This document shows positions 31,214 through 40,603 of a stretch of DNA of 64,000 nt, in pieces (the first letter of the stretch is position 1; each line of letters begins with the position of its first letter). Location of the stretch: assembly GCA_002238605.1 (NCBI GenBank), contig MPMR01000021.1:1-64000 (forward strand). Reading direction: 5' to 3'. A program made the translations under genes and the position numbers. This stretch comes from BD2-11 clade cluster bacterium bin43. Its GTDB lineage: Bacteria > Gemmatimonadota > Gemmatimonadetes > Longimicrobiales > Gaopeijiaceae. The notes under the pieces were generated by a model, which was given only the letters and a program-made list of their open reading frames with translations, was not told where the DNA came from and did not search any database.

Positions 31214-34030
31214 ATGTTTGCCAGAATTCGTTTGAATGCAGTTCTCGCCGTGCTGGTCGCCGTCTGCGCCAGCGATCTGGCGGCACAGCAGGCCGCCACC
31301 ATCACCGGGCGTGTGACCGGGGAGGGGGGCGCCGGCGTAGCCAGCGCGCAGGTGGTGGTTACGCACGAGTTGACCGGGGTCCAGACCGGAGCGCTGTCGG
31401 CGAACGACGGCGCGTTCGTGGTCGAAGGAGTTCGTCCTGGCGGACCCTACACCGTCGAAGTGGTCATGATCGGCTACGGCCGCCAGTCCGCGACCGGCGT
31501 CTCGCTGGAGGCGGGCCAGTCGTTGTCGCTGGACTTCAGCCTGAGCCAGGAGGCGATCGCCTTCGACGCCCTGGAGGTCTTCGCCACCCGGGCCCAGGAC
31601 CGGCAAACCCCGGTGGCGTTCACCGACGTCAGCAAGACCCAGATCCAGAACCAGTTGGGTTCCCGCGATCTGCCGATGGTCCTTAACGTGACCCCCAGCG
31701 TCTACGCGACCCAGCAGGGCGGCGGCGCCGGGGATGCCCGTATCAACGTGCGTGGCTTCAACCAGCGCAACACCGCCGTCATGATCAACGGCGTGCCCGT
31801 CAACGACATGGAGAACGGGTGGGTCTACTGGTCCAACTGGGACGGCCTGGGCGACGCCGCAACCAGCATCCAGCTGCAGCGCGGCCTTTCGGCGGTCAAC
31901 CTGGCCACGCCGTCGATCGGGGGCACGATCAACGTCATCACCGACCCCGCAGCCGAAGGCGGCGGTCTCATGTACAAGCAGGAGTTCGGGCTCGGCAGCT
32001 TGGACGAGAACGGCGGCTGGGGGCTGGGCAACAACATGCTGAAGGAGACCCTCGTGGTGAACACGGGGCCGATGGGCGCGTTCGCGGCCACGGGTTCCGT
32101 CGTGCGCAAGACCGGTAGCGGGATGTATACGGGCTTCGTGGGAGGCGATGCCACGTGGACCGACGCCTGGGCCTACTACTTGGCCACGTCGTTCCAATTG
32201 AACCCCAGCAACCGGCTCGAGGCCTACGCGGTGGGTGCGCCGCAGCGACACGGCCAGAACATCTACAAGCTCAATCTGGCGAGCCTCGACGCGGATTTCG
32301 CGCGTTCACTGGATGGATTCGATGCAGGGGCGTTCGACAAGTTCCCCGAGGTGGGCAGGGGCCGGAGTCCCAACGTGGCCCCGGTCAGCGCCGGCTACGG
32401 CGGAACCCAGTACAACAGCACGGGCCCGGACGCGGGGCGGAGAGGCCGCTTCAACGACAGCTATCTCAACGAGCGGGAGAACTACTTTCACAAGCCGCAG
32501 GTCAACCTGAACTGGTACTCCTACTTCGGGGAGGGACTGAGCCTAACCACCGTGGGGTACTTCTCCGGCGGCAACGGAGGAGGTACGGGCACCATCGGAT
32601 CGACGAGGTGGAACTACGATTTCGGCCAGCGCATCCCTGACTGGGACGCCACCATCGCGAGGAACCAGGCTAACGCCACAGGATCCCGGGGCATTCTTCG
32701 CAACTCGGTAAACAACCAACGGACCTGGGGCGCCATCTCCAAGCTGCGGAAGAGCTTCGAAGGGGGCGTCACCGGCGAGATCGGACTCGACTGGCGCACG
32801 GCCAACATCGCGCACTACCGGGAAGTGCGCGACCTGCTGGGCGGAGCCTACTACGATTGTACCGCCGACCCTCGCTGCACCGCCTCCGAGTTCTGGACGG
32901 AAACCGATCGGAACCGGGGCCTGGGCGACAAGATCCATTACCACAACGAGAACACGGTGGACTGGCTTGGCACCTACCTACAGGCCGAGAAGAGCACCAC
33001 CGCGGGGTCTCTATACGGTATGATCGGCTGGGCCCAGAACTCCTACACTTTCGTGGACTTCTTCAAGTCTGCCCCCGCTGCGGGGGGTTATCTCGAACTT
33101 GAGAGCGGTAATCTCGCCGGCTATCAGATCAAGGGTGGCGCTGTTCGCAATCTTAACGACGAGTGGTCTTTGTTCGCGAACGCGGGAATCGTTTCCAAAG
33201 TGCCGATCTTCGACGGCGTGATCGACGACAACAGCGGCACGCTTCACGAAGATCCGCAGAACGAGGACTTCCGCTCGTTCGAGGTAGGGACACAGTTTCG
33301 CTCAAGCAGCCGGGCAGTCTCGCTGGACATCAACCTCTACCATACCACTTGGAGGAATCGGACGGAGAGGGGCTTCGTCCGCGACTTGGGTGGAGTCGAG
33401 GGTGTGGATGGGCTGGTCACCCTGCTAGGGGTGGACGCGCGGCACATGGGCATCGAAGCTCAGGCGGCCTATCAGCCGAGCAACCTCCTCCGCTTCGACG
33501 CGGCGGTCTCAATCGGCAAATGGAAGTATCTGGAGGACGCTACCGGTTTCTATCGCCCCGACGACCGATCCACGGAGTCAGTGTACGTGGACTTCTACAT
33601 CGAGGGTCTCAAGGTGGCCGACGCGCCTCAGCGGCAGATGGCCGTCAGCGCGTCGGTCTTTCCGGCAGACGGTGCCTACCTGTCGTTGGTAAGCAAGTTC
33701 TTCGGCGACCACTATGCGGCGTTCAACCACCTGAATCGCAGTAATCCGGCCGAGAAGGGAATCCAGTCCTGGCAACCCCCGGGTTACTCGGTCTTCGACC
33801 TGCACGCCTCGTATTCGCTCGGCAGCGTACTTCCGGTGGCGAACGGCGGCGACCTGCGCCTCTTCGCCAACGTCTACAACCTCCTCGACACGGTCTACAT
33901 CCAGGATGCCACCGACGCCTCCCAGTACAACAGCTACTACGAGGACGGCGACGTTCACGACGCGGACTCCGCGGAGGTCTTCCTGGGTTACCCGCGCAAC
34001 CTGAACCTGGGGTTCCAGATCGTCTTCTAG
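31214..34030 (+). CDS. TonB-dependent outer-membrane receptor
   Basis: 938 residues from ATG 31214 (AGGAGG eight bases upstream). Signal peptide (RLNAVLAVLVAVCASDLAAQ), carboxypeptidase-regulatory-like domain (ATITGRVTGEGGAGVASAQV), plug (GSRDLPMVLNVTPSVYATQQ, RINVRGFNQRNTAVMINGVP, GLSAVNLATPSIGGTINVIT) and a beta-barrel ending with FQIVF. The wording VRGFNQRNTAVMINGVPVND is found in a receptor group in Bacteroidota/Gemmatimonadota, but there is no SusD-like neighbour. Substrate unknown. It is followed by a hairpin shared with the convergent tRNA gene. An unusually large hydrophilic loop (GTGTIGSTRWNYDFG...) suggests long extracellular loops. Confidence 0.92.
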   Translation: MFARIRLNAVLAVLVAVCASDLAAQQAATITGRVTGEGGAGVASAQVVVTHELTGVQTGALSANDGAFVVEGVRPGGPYTVEVVMIGYGRQSATGVSLEAGQSLSLDFSLSQEAIAFDALEVFATRAQDRQTPVAFTDVSKTQIQNQLGSRDLPMVLNVTPSVYATQQGGGAGDARINVRGFNQRNTAVMINGVPVNDMENGWVYWSNWDGLGDAATSIQLQRGLSAVNLATPSIGGTINVITDPAAEGGGLMYKQEFGLGSLDENGGWGLGNNMLKETLVVNTGPMGAFAATGSVVRKTGSGMYTGFVGGDATWTDAWAYYLATSFQLNPSNRLEAYAVGAPQRHGQNIYKLNLASLDADFARSLDGFDAGAFDKFPEVGRGRSPNVAPVSAGYGGTQYNSTGPDAGRRGRFNDSYLNERENYFHKPQVNLNWYSYFGEGLSLTTVGYFSGGNGGGTGTIGSTRWNYDFGQRIPDWDATIARNQANATGSRGILRNSVNNQRTWGAISKLRKSFEGGVTGEIGLDWRTANIAHYREVRDLLGGAYYDCTADPRCTASEFWTETDRNRGLGDKIHYHNENTVDWLGTYLQAEKSTTAGSLYGMIGWAQNSYTFVDFFKSAPAAGGYLELESGNLAGYQIKGGAVRNLNDEWSLFANAGIVSKVPIFDGVIDDNSGTLHEDPQNEDFRSFEVGTQFRSSSRAVSLDINLYHTTWRNRTERGFVRDLGGVEGVDGLVTLLGVDARHMGIEAQAAYQPSNLLRFDAAVSIGKWKYLEDATGFYRPDDRSTESVYVDFYIEGLKVADAPQRQMAVSASVFPADGAYLSLVSKFFGDHYAAFNHLNRSNPAEKGIQSWQPPGYSVFDLHASYSLGSVLPVANGGDLRLFANVYNLLDTVYIQDATDASQYNSYYEDGDVHDADSAEVFLGYPRNLNLGFQIVF

Positions 34031-34070
34031 CCGCCGCAGTCGGTTCCCGGCTTCCCGGGGCCGACGAGCG

Positions 34071-34107
34071 AAAAACATCGGCCCCGCCGGAGCGCACCGG
34101 CGGGGCC
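34071..34107 (-). terminator. Intrinsic terminator of the tRNA gene (probably bidirectional)
   Basis: An 11-bp perfect stem (34080-34090 with 34097-34107, GGCCCCGCCGG / CCGGCGGGGCC) with a 6-base loop is followed on the minus strand by TTTTT (34071-34075). It lies 30 bases past the 3' end of the tRNA. On the plus strand the same hairpin lies 50 bases after the TonB receptor stop but has only a weak T-run. Confidence 0.8.
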
Positions 34108-34136
34108 GTGTTCCTGCAGGGAAGGCGGACGGACGA

Positions 34137-34210
34137 TGGGCCCAGCAGGACTCGAACCTGCGACCGTCGGATTATGAGTCCGCTGCTCTGACCAGCTGAG
34201 CTATGGGCCC
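34137..34210 (-). tRNA. tRNA with CAU anticodon (Met elongator or Ile2)
   Basis: The minus strand folds as a complete 74-base cloverleaf: 7-bp acceptor stem GGGCCCA/TGGGCCC, D-arm GCTC...GAGC, anticodon loop CTCATAA (anticodon CAT), and T-arm with GGTTCGAGTCC. Discriminator base A73; CCA is not encoded. The CTCATAA loop occurs both in elongator tRNA-Met and in tRNA-Ile2, whose C34 is modified to lysidine. The G/C-rich acceptor beginning GGGCCC is slightly more like Ile2, but I leave this open. It is not tRNA-Sec. Confidence 0.95.
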
Positions 34211-34532
34211 GTCCGGCACCTGCTCGCCCGTCCGCGCCTCCCGCGCCACAAAGGTACGCAATCGAAACCCCCGCGTACAACCGGGGTCGGGGCGTACGAG
34301 CAAAAGGGCAGGCGCCGCCGGATTTGTTTGACAGATCAAGGCTCTTATGGCGGACAACGCAGGTGCCGCCGACCAAGGGGAGTCGCCGGCGGGCACGCGA
34401 GCGAGATGTCCGCCGAGTGCATATGTTTACGGCGCCCCGGGGCGGGGGATTTCCCTTTGCGCGGTCTCTTGCCCACTTTGTTCTCCCCCAGAGCCCGAAG
34501 CGAACACCCACCATGAGCGACCGGAACGCCGA
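34211..34532. other. Intergenic region between the tRNA and formate dehydrogenase genes
   Basis: 322 bases. Contains the likely tRNA promoter on the minus strand, a TTGACA hexamer on the plus strand at 34328-34333 without a clear -10 at the right distance, and a 7-codon frame (34513-34536, MSDRNAE) whose TGA overlaps the ATG of the formate dehydrogenase beta-subunit gene. Confidence 0.45.
34251..34280 (-). promoter_or_regulatory. Possible sigma70-type promoter of the tRNA gene
   Basis: On the minus strand TTGTAC (34275-34280) and TACCTT (34251-34256) are separated by 18 bases, a usable -35/-10 pair. Transcription would begin about 33 bases before the tRNA 5' end. Confidence 0.35.
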
Positions 34533-36236
34533 ATGACCGACCAGGAGATCCTGGCGCGGTGGAAGGAGGAGCCTGCTCCGCTCCTTCCGGTGCTGCACGC
34601 CTTTCACGCGCGCGACGGCTACCTCTCGGAGGACGCCATCCGCGCGGTGTCGAAGGGGCTTCGCATTCCGCTCGCCGACCTGTACGGCACCATCACCTTC
34701 TACCACCACTTCGCGCGGGTGCCCGGCGGGCTGGGTTGCCCCCGCGTCTGCACCGGACCCGTGTGCGTGCAGGAGGGCGCCCTCGACATCCTCGCCGAAC
34801 TCGCGCCGGAGGGGGCCACGGGGATGCCGTGCTCGGGACGCTGCGACGATCCCGTCCCGGTCCTGCGCGGCCACTTGACGCTGGCCGGGCGCTCGGCCGC
34901 CGACCTGGTGGCCCGGCCCGCTCCCCTTCCCCCGCCCGCCCCCGAGGGCGCGGCCGAGTGCGTCTTCCGCACCATCCGCGAGCCCGGCCACGCCACCCTG
35001 GCCGGGTACCGCCGCGACGGCGGCTACGAGGGTCTCGCGCGCGCGGTGCGGGAAATGACCCCCGTGCAGGTGGTGGAGGCAATCGACCGGAGCGGGCTGG
35101 CCGGGCGTGGCGGGGCCGGCTTCCCCACGGGCCGCAAGTGGCGCGCGGTCGCCGAAGCGGACGGAACCCCCAAGTCCATCGTCTGCAACGCCGACGAGGG
35201 CGAGCCCGGCTGCTTCAAGGACCGGGCCCTCATGGACTACGATCCGCACGCGGTCATCGAGGGCATGATCGCCTCCGGATATGCGACCGGGGCGCACCGC
35301 GGCTTCATCTATCTGCGCTACGAGTATCCCGAGACCGAGGACATCCTCGCCGAAGCCATCCGCGAGGCGGCGGAAGCGGGCATCCTGGGACCGTCCGTCA
35401 TGGGCAGCGGCTTCGCCTTCGACCTGCACATCCGCCGCGGGGCCGGCGCCTACATCTGCGGGGAGGAGACATCGCTCCTGAACTCGATGGAGGGGAAGCA
35501 TCCCTTCCCGCGCAACCGCCCGCCCTTCCCCGTCACCCACGGCTTCGAGAACCTGCCGACGGTGGTCAACAACGTCGAGACGCTGGCCTCCGTCCCGCAT
35601 ATCCTCGCGCTTGGCGCCGAGTGGTATGCCGGGCTCGGGATGAACGGACACGCCGGCACCAAGGTGATCTCCCTTTCCGGAGACATCCTCCGGCCGGGGA
35701 ACTACGAGGTCCCCATGGGCCTGCCGCTGGAGCGGCTCCTCTACGACTGGGCCGGCGGCCCCCTCGAGGGTCGCACCATCCAGGCGGTCACGATGGCCGG
35801 GCTCTCCGGGGGCTTCCTGGCGGGCGACGACCTCTTCGTCACGCTGGACGAGCCCGCCATCCGCGCGCGCAAGTCGTTTCTGGGCGCCGGCGGCATCATG
35901 GTGTTCGACGACTCGCGCGACATGGTCGAGGTGGCGCATGCCGCGATGGAGTTCTTCGCGCACGAATCCTGCGGCAAATGCTTCCCCTGCCGCATCGGCA
36001 CCCAGCGCCTGACCGAGCGGCTCGCCGGCGAGGCGGGCCCCGACGCGGTGGTGGCGTGGGTGGACGAAGTTGCGGACATTGGGTATACGATGAAGGAAAC
36101 CAGCGCGTGCGGGCTGGGAACCGCGGCTCCGCTGATCACCGAGAGCCTGATGCGCTATTTTCCGGACGCGGTTTCGCGTCACGTCACCGGCCATGGCGCC
36201 CTCCCCATGGCGGGACCGCGTGGGACGGAACCTTAG
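34533..36236 (+). CDS. fdsB: NAD-dependent formate dehydrogenase beta subunit (fused NuoE-NuoF type)
   Basis: 567 residues. Residues 1 to about 130 are a NuoE-like thioredoxin-fold [2Fe-2S] domain with ligands in CTGPVC and PCSGRC. The rest is NuoF-like: FMN loop GRGGAGFPTGRKW, NADH-binding NADEGEPGCFKDR and GAGAYICGEETSLLNSMEGK, and the [4Fe-4S] motif ESCGKCFPCR with a fourth Cys in SACGLG. This fusion is the diaphorase unit of NAD-linked formate dehydrogenases (FdsB/FdhB) and hydrogenases (HoxF). It passes electrons from the catalytic subunit, encoded 30 bases downstream, to NAD+. The start is placed at ATG 34533, where the fold begins; it overlaps a 7-codon upstream frame. Cytoplasmic. Confidence 0.92.
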   Translation: MTDQEILARWKEEPAPLLPVLHAFHARDGYLSEDAIRAVSKGLRIPLADLYGTITFYHHFARVPGGLGCPRVCTGPVCVQEGALDILAELAPEGATGMPCSGRCDDPVPVLRGHLTLAGRSAADLVARPAPLPPPAPEGAAECVFRTIREPGHATLAGYRRDGGYEGLARAVREMTPVQVVEAIDRSGLAGRGGAGFPTGRKWRAVAEADGTPKSIVCNADEGEPGCFKDRALMDYDPHAVIEGMIASGYATGAHRGFIYLRYEYPETEDILAEAIREAAEAGILGPSVMGSGFAFDLHIRRGAGAYICGEETSLLNSMEGKHPFPRNRPPFPVTHGFENLPTVVNNVETLASVPHILALGAEWYAGLGMNGHAGTKVISLSGDILRPGNYEVPMGLPLERLLYDWAGGPLEGRTIQAVTMAGLSGGFLAGDDLFVTLDEPAIRARKSFLGAGGIMVFDDSRDMVEVAHAAMEFFAHESCGKCFPCRIGTQRLTERLAGEAGPDAVVAWVDEVADIGYTMKETSACGLGTAAPLITESLMRYFPDAVSRHVTGHGALPMAGPRGTEP

Positions 36237-36266
36237 GGTCCGGGCTGGAACTCGAAACAGGACGAC

Positions 36267-38978
36267 ATGATGAGCACGAACGGGACCCGACCCACCATCG
36301 TCCTCGACGGGGAAAAGGTCGCTTTCACCCCGGGGGAGACCGTCTACGAGGCCGCTACGCGGCACGGCAAGGACATCCCGACGCTCTGCTACGACCCCAG
36401 GCTGGAGCCCTTCGGCGGCTGCCGCCTGTGCGTGGTGGAGATCGAGGGCGCCCGCACCCCGGTCGCGTCCTGCACCGCCCAATGCCAGTCGGGGATGGAT
36501 GTGCGCACCCGGAGCGCGCGCGTGGAGGTGCATCGGCGCACGCTGATGGAGATGCTGGCCTCGGAGAACCGGGAAGTGGAGGTGGACGAGCTCACCAGCC
36601 TGGCATCGCAGGAGATGACCGAGCTGGTGGACCGCTACGAGGCGCGCACCGGGCGCTTCGAGGGCAGGCAGTCGGGCGCGAGCCGCCCCGACGATCCCAA
36701 CCCCTTCATCATGCGGGACTACGACAACTGCATCTCCTGCTACAGGTGCGTGCGCGTGTGCGCGGAGCAGGAGGGCGACTACGCCATCTCGGTGAAGGGA
36801 CGCGGCTTCGACACGCAGATCACGGTCGAGTTCGACGGGCATCTCAAGGAGTCGGCCTGCACCTTCTGCGGGCAGTGCGTCCAGACCTGCCCGACCGGGG
36901 CGCTGGGTGACCTCAAGGCGCTCGCCCACCGGGAAGTCGAGGGCGAGACGAAGAAGACCCGCACCGTCTGCCCCTACTGCGGGGTCGGGTGTTCGGTGGA
37001 CCTCCTCACGCGCGGCAACCAGCTCATCGGCGTGCAGCCCGCCATGGACGGCCCGGCCAACCTCGGCGCGCTCTGCGTGAAGGGCCAGTTCGCCTTCGAC
37101 TTCATCCAGCACCCCGACCGGCTGGCCCACCCGCTGGTGCGCGGCGAGGACGGCGAGCTGCACGAAGCCGGCTGGGACGAGGCGCTCGACCGCGCGGCGG
37201 AGGGCTTCCTGCGCGTTCGCGAGCGGTACGGGCGCCACAGCGTCTACGGGGTGGCCTCCGGGCGGGCGCCGCACGAGGCCGCATACACCATGCAGAAGTT
37301 CATCCGGGGGGGGTTCGGCACGAACTACATCGACAACTGCAGCCGTGCCTGACACGCTCCCACAGTCGCCGGTCTGGCGGCAACAATCGGTCGCGGCGCG
37401 ATGTCGAACCCGCTCGAAGACATGGAAAAGCCCGATGTGATCTTCTGCATCGGAACCAACATGACCGAGTGCCACCCCGTGGCCGCGACCCGCCTCAAGC
37501 GCGCCATCGCCAACGGGGCGAAGCTCATCACCGCCGACCCGCGGCGCATCGCCCTCGCCGAGCTGGCCGATGTCTACCTGCCGCTCCGGGTCGGCTCGGA
37601 CGTATCGCTCCTGCTGGCCATGGCCCACGTCATCCACCGCGAGGGCCTGACCGACCAGGGCTTCGTCGAAGGACGCACCACCGAGGCGGAGGCCTTCCTC
37701 AAGCACATCGAGGAGTTCACGCCCGAGTGGGCTGAACCCATCACCGAAGTGCCCGCGGCCGACATCGAGCGTGCCGCCCTCCTGTACGGGAAAGCGGAGC
37801 GCGGAGCCATCTACTACACGCTCGGCATTACCGAGCACATCTGCGGGGTGGACAACGTCCAGAGCCTGTGCAACCTGGCGCTCATGACCGGCAACATCGG
37901 CCGCGAGGGCACCGGCGTAAACCCGATGCGCGGGCAGAACAACATCCAGGGCGCCGGCGACTGCGGCGCGCTGCCCAACAACTATCCCGGCTTCCAGTCC
38001 GTGCTGGATCCCGCGTATCAGGAGAAGTTCGCCCCGGTCTACGGGCGCAAGGTGGACCTCGAACTGGGCCCGACCAAGCCGCGCGCGCTGGAGGCGTGCG
38101 GCGACGGCATCCATGCGATGATCATCAACGGCGAGAACACCGTCGTGTCGGACCCCGAGCGCCACCACTGCGAGGAGGCCCTGAAGAGCCTCGACCAACT
38201 GGTGGTGATCGACATCTTCCTCACCGAGACCGCCGAGTTGGCGGACGTGGTCTTCCCGGCCACCGCCTGGGGCGAGACCGACGGCGTCCAGACCAACACC
38301 GAGCGTCGCGTGCAGCGGCTGCGCAAGGCGGTGGATCCCCCGGGCGAGGCCATGCCCGACTGGTGGATCGTGTCGCAGATCGCGCGCCGCATGGGCACAC
38401 CCGGCTTCGACTTCCGGAGCGCGAAGGACGTCTTCAACGAGCTGTGCGAGCTCTCCCCCATCTACGCGGGGCTGGATTGGGACCGCATCGACGCGGGAGA
38501 GTATCAGTGGCCCGTTCCCCACAGGGACCATCCGGGCACGCCCATCCTGCACCAGGGGGTTTTCGAGAACGGGCGCGGCATCTTCAAGCTGATCCGCTAC
38601 CGGGATCCCGCCGAAGTCATCAGCGACGAATTCCCCGTCTGGCTGACAACGGGCCGGCGCCTCCCCAACTACCACACCCGCACCCAGACCGGGCGCGCCG
38701 CGGGCATCGACTACCTGGCGCCCGGCGAGCGCCTGGAAATCCACCCGGAGGACGTGGAGGACTGGGGGCTCGAGGATGGCGGCTGGGCCAAGATGACCAG
38801 CCCGCGGGGCTGCATGATGGTGAAGGTCGAGGCCAACGCCCGTTCGCCGCGCGGGACCGTCTTCACATCCTTCAGCTTCAACGACGCCCCGGTCAACGTG
38901 CTCACGGGCGGGGGCTACGACCCGATCACGGACACGGCCGAGCTGAAGGTATGCCCGGTGAGGGTGGAACGGCCGTAA
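36267..38978 (+). CDS. fdhA: Formate dehydrogenase alpha subunit, selenocysteine-containing
   Basis: A conventional caller would stop at TGA 37350, but the same frame continues to 38978, giving 903 residues with Sec at residue 362. The context is DNCSRA-U-HAPTVAGL, which in homologues reads DNCSRVC/U-H-x-PTVAGL; the residue ligates Mo/W. Domain order: N-terminal [2Fe-2S] (CYDPRLEPFGGCRLCVVEIE...SCTAQC), two [4Fe-4S] ferredoxin clusters (CISCYRCVRVC, CTFCGQCVQTCPTG), a [4Fe-4S] at CPYCGVGCSVDLL, then the bis-MGD catalytic domain (QNNIQGAGDCGALPNNYPGF, FLTETAELADVVFPA) and the C-terminal MGD-binding barrel (LTTGRRLPNYHTRTQTGR). It oxidises formate to CO2 and passes electrons to the FdsB-like subunit. 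The His/Cys cluster usual after the first domain appears absent (NREVEVDEL). Needs SelB and Moco. Confidence 0.92.
37353..37381 (+). promoter_or_regulatory. SECIS hairpin of the formate dehydrogenase gene
   Basis: Eighteen bases after the TGA, GTCGCC (37365-37370) pairs with GGCGGC (37376-37381), including one G-U pair, around the loop GGTCT (37371-37375). The E. coli fdhF SECIS has the same GGTCT loop at the same 18-base distance. This is the expected SelB-binding element for selenocysteine insertion. Confidence 0.88.
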
Positions 38979-39066
38979 CGCCCCGGACGCCGGATCGGCG
39001 CACCGGATCCCTGGATCCCGGGTCGCGCCCTGGCCGCCGCCAGTGGGCGTCCAGGCTCAGGCCAGG

Positions 39067-39702
39067 CTAGTCCGATCCGAAGATCCGGTCTCCCGCGTCG
39101 CCCAGTCCCGGCAGGATGTATCCGTGCTCGTTCAGCCGGCGGTCCAGAGCGGCCGTAAGGACGGGTACGTCGGGATGCGCGCGCTCAAGGGCCTGCGCGC
39201 CCTCCGGGCAGGCCACGAGCACCGCCAGGCGGATGTCGCGGGCGCCGTGTTCCTTGAGCAGGGTTATGGTCGCCGACGACGACCCGCCCGTGCCCAGCAT
39301 CGGGTCGACCACGACGAAGCGGCGCCCTTCGGCGCGCGGGACATTGAAGTAGTACTGGACCGGCTGGAGCGTCTCTTCGTCGCGGTAGAGCCCCACGTGC
39401 CCGATGCGCGCGCCCGGAAGGACGATGGTGAAGCCCTCGAGCATCCCCAGCCCGGCGCGCAGGATCGGCACCAGCACCACGTCCTGCTCGCGCACGCGAA
39501 GGCCGGTGGTTGTCTCCAGCGGGGTCTCGACCTCCACTTCCTCGGTGGGCAGATCGCGCAGGACCTCATAGGCCATGAGGGCGCCGATCTCGCGGATCAG
39601 GTCCCGGAAGTCATGGTGTCCCGTGCCGTGGTGGCGCAGGCGGGTGACCTTGTCGGCGAGCAGCGGGTGATCGAGTACCGTGAGGTTGGGCAGCTCGCTC
39701 AT
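39067..39702 (-). CDS. upp: Uracil phosphoribosyltransferase
   Basis: 211 residues, the normal family length. PRPP-binding motif VVDPMLGTGGSSSATI, the ILRAGLGMLEGF segment after TGLRVREQDVVLVP, and the C-terminal uracil-binding GLGDAGDRIFG are all present. It converts uracil and PRPP to UMP in pyrimidine salvage, in the cytoplasm. ATG 39702 has GGAGG upstream. Sixteen bases downstream of a TM2-domain gene on the same strand, probably co-transcribed. Confidence 0.97.
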   Translation of the reverse strand: MSELPNLTVLDHPLLADKVTRLRHHGTGHHDFRDLIREIGALMAYEVLRDLPTEEVEVETPLETTTGLRVREQDVVLVPILRAGLGMLEGFTIVLPGARIGHVGLYRDEETLQPVQYYFNVPRAEGRRFVVVDPMLGTGGSSSATITLLKEHGARDIRLAVLVACPEGAQALERAHPDVPVLTAALDRRLNEHGYILPGLGDAGDRIFGSD

Positions 39703-39718
39703 GGCGCCTCCGGGAACG

Positions 39719-40288
39719 CTACTCCCCGGACAGCTCCGGAAAGCGGTAGACGATGACGCCGCTGCCGGGGGCGTTGTCGACGTCGACGTAGCCCTGGTCG
39801 ACCATGTCGCGCAGGCACTTCTCGACCTCTTCGAAGGACTTCCCGGAGGCCATCACCCCTTGGGTGACCGTGAGTTCGCCGCCCTTCTTCTCCGCGGCCT
39901 TGAGCAGCACGAGCTTCAGGTCCGCGGGTTCCGGAAGGGTCGCGGGCGGCGCGGAACCGGAGGTGGCGCGGGCAGCCAGCCGCGGGTGCGGAAGGTAGCC
40001 CTTGCGCACGTTGGAATCGCGTATCAGCGCCTTCATGCGGAACAGGTCCACCAATTGGCCGACGCCCGCGAGGCCGAAGGTCAACAGCCAGAGGATTCCC
40101 GTTCCCCACTTGCCCATGTAGATGCGATGGGCCCCGCAGACCCCGGCGAGGCACAGGCACCAGAGGCCGTACCCCAGGACATCCTTGTATACGGATTCGT
40201 AGGCCGCCGGCGCGTCCGGGAGGCTGAGGTTGACGTTCACCGAGATGTCTCTCGGGTCTCGGGCGCCATGCGTTGAGTTCTGTTCCAT
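39719..40288 (-). CDS. TM2-domain membrane protein with C-terminal winged-helix-like region
   Basis: 189 residues. The TM2 domain (LCLAGVCGAHRIYMGKWGTG followed by ILWLLTFGLAGVGQLVDLFR) spans about residues 43-88 with two helices and the conserved G-x-H-R-x-Y-x-G-x-x-x-G. The C-terminal part (LKLVLLKAAEKKGGELTVTQ, SFEEVEKCLRDMVDQGYVDV) looks like a small winged helix that reads out a regulatory state. TM2 proteins are of unknown function. Shared transcription with upp is likely. Confidence 0.85.
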   Translation of the reverse strand: MEQNSTHGARDPRDISVNVNLSLPDAPAAYESVYKDVLGYGLWCLCLAGVCGAHRIYMGKWGTGILWLLTFGLAGVGQLVDLFRMKALIRDSNVRKGYLPHPRLAARATSGSAPPATLPEPADLKLVLLKAAEKKGGELTVTQGVMASGKSFEEVEKCLRDMVDQGYVDVDNAPGSGVIVYRFPELSGE

Positions 40289-40603
40289 CAGCGCTGCTGC
40301 GATGTGCGTGTGGGCGTGCAGGAAGGGATCGCGGCCCTGATGAACTGCAACCTCACAGAGAGCGTGCCCCGGCGGCCATTCAATGTCTCGCGATCACCGG
40401 CTCCGGTCCAGCCCCGGTGACCGGGAAGCTCCGCACACGTCCCGGGACGGGACCGGCGCTTCCCTGCTGCCTACGCACCTGGCGCGGGCAGGTGTCGGGA
40501 TCGTCCGGGGAAGGTAGTATGAGGTTGCCCTCGAGGTTCCCGGACGACGGTCCGCGGCGCGGATCCCCGGGAAGCAATCCGCGCAAACCGCCTCTCGCCG
40601 CCC
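40289..40603. other. Divergent intergenic region
   Basis: 315 bases between the TM2 gene (minus) and the DUF2784 gene (plus). An imperfect inverted repeat (CGTCCGGGGAA near 40510 with TTCCCGGACG near 40539) surrounds a GTAGTATG sequence and might be an operator. No gene seen. Confidence 0.35.

Noticed and set aside
34137-34210. tRNA near the selenoprotein gene as tRNA-Sec
   Set aside because: Anticodon is CAU, the acceptor stem has 7 pairs and there is no long variable arm.
34328-34356. Sigma70 promoter for formate dehydrogenase based on TTGACA
   Set aside because: No acceptable -10 sequence at 16-18 bases spacing.
36267-37352. Formate dehydrogenase gene as a pseudogene split into two reading frames
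   Set aside because: Frame does not change after the TGA, the position is the known Cys/Sec site, and a SECIS hairpin follows.
33723-38744. A very long open frame on the minus strand across the TonB receptor end, tRNA and formate dehydrogenase genes
   Set aside because: It is antisense to genes with clear domains and crosses a tRNA; such frames are common in GC-rich DNA. Its translation shows no recognisable fold.
39067-39702. Uracil phosphoribosyltransferase as PyrR regulator
   Set aside because: Length, the GTGGSS loop and the C-terminal GDAGDR motif are those of Upp.
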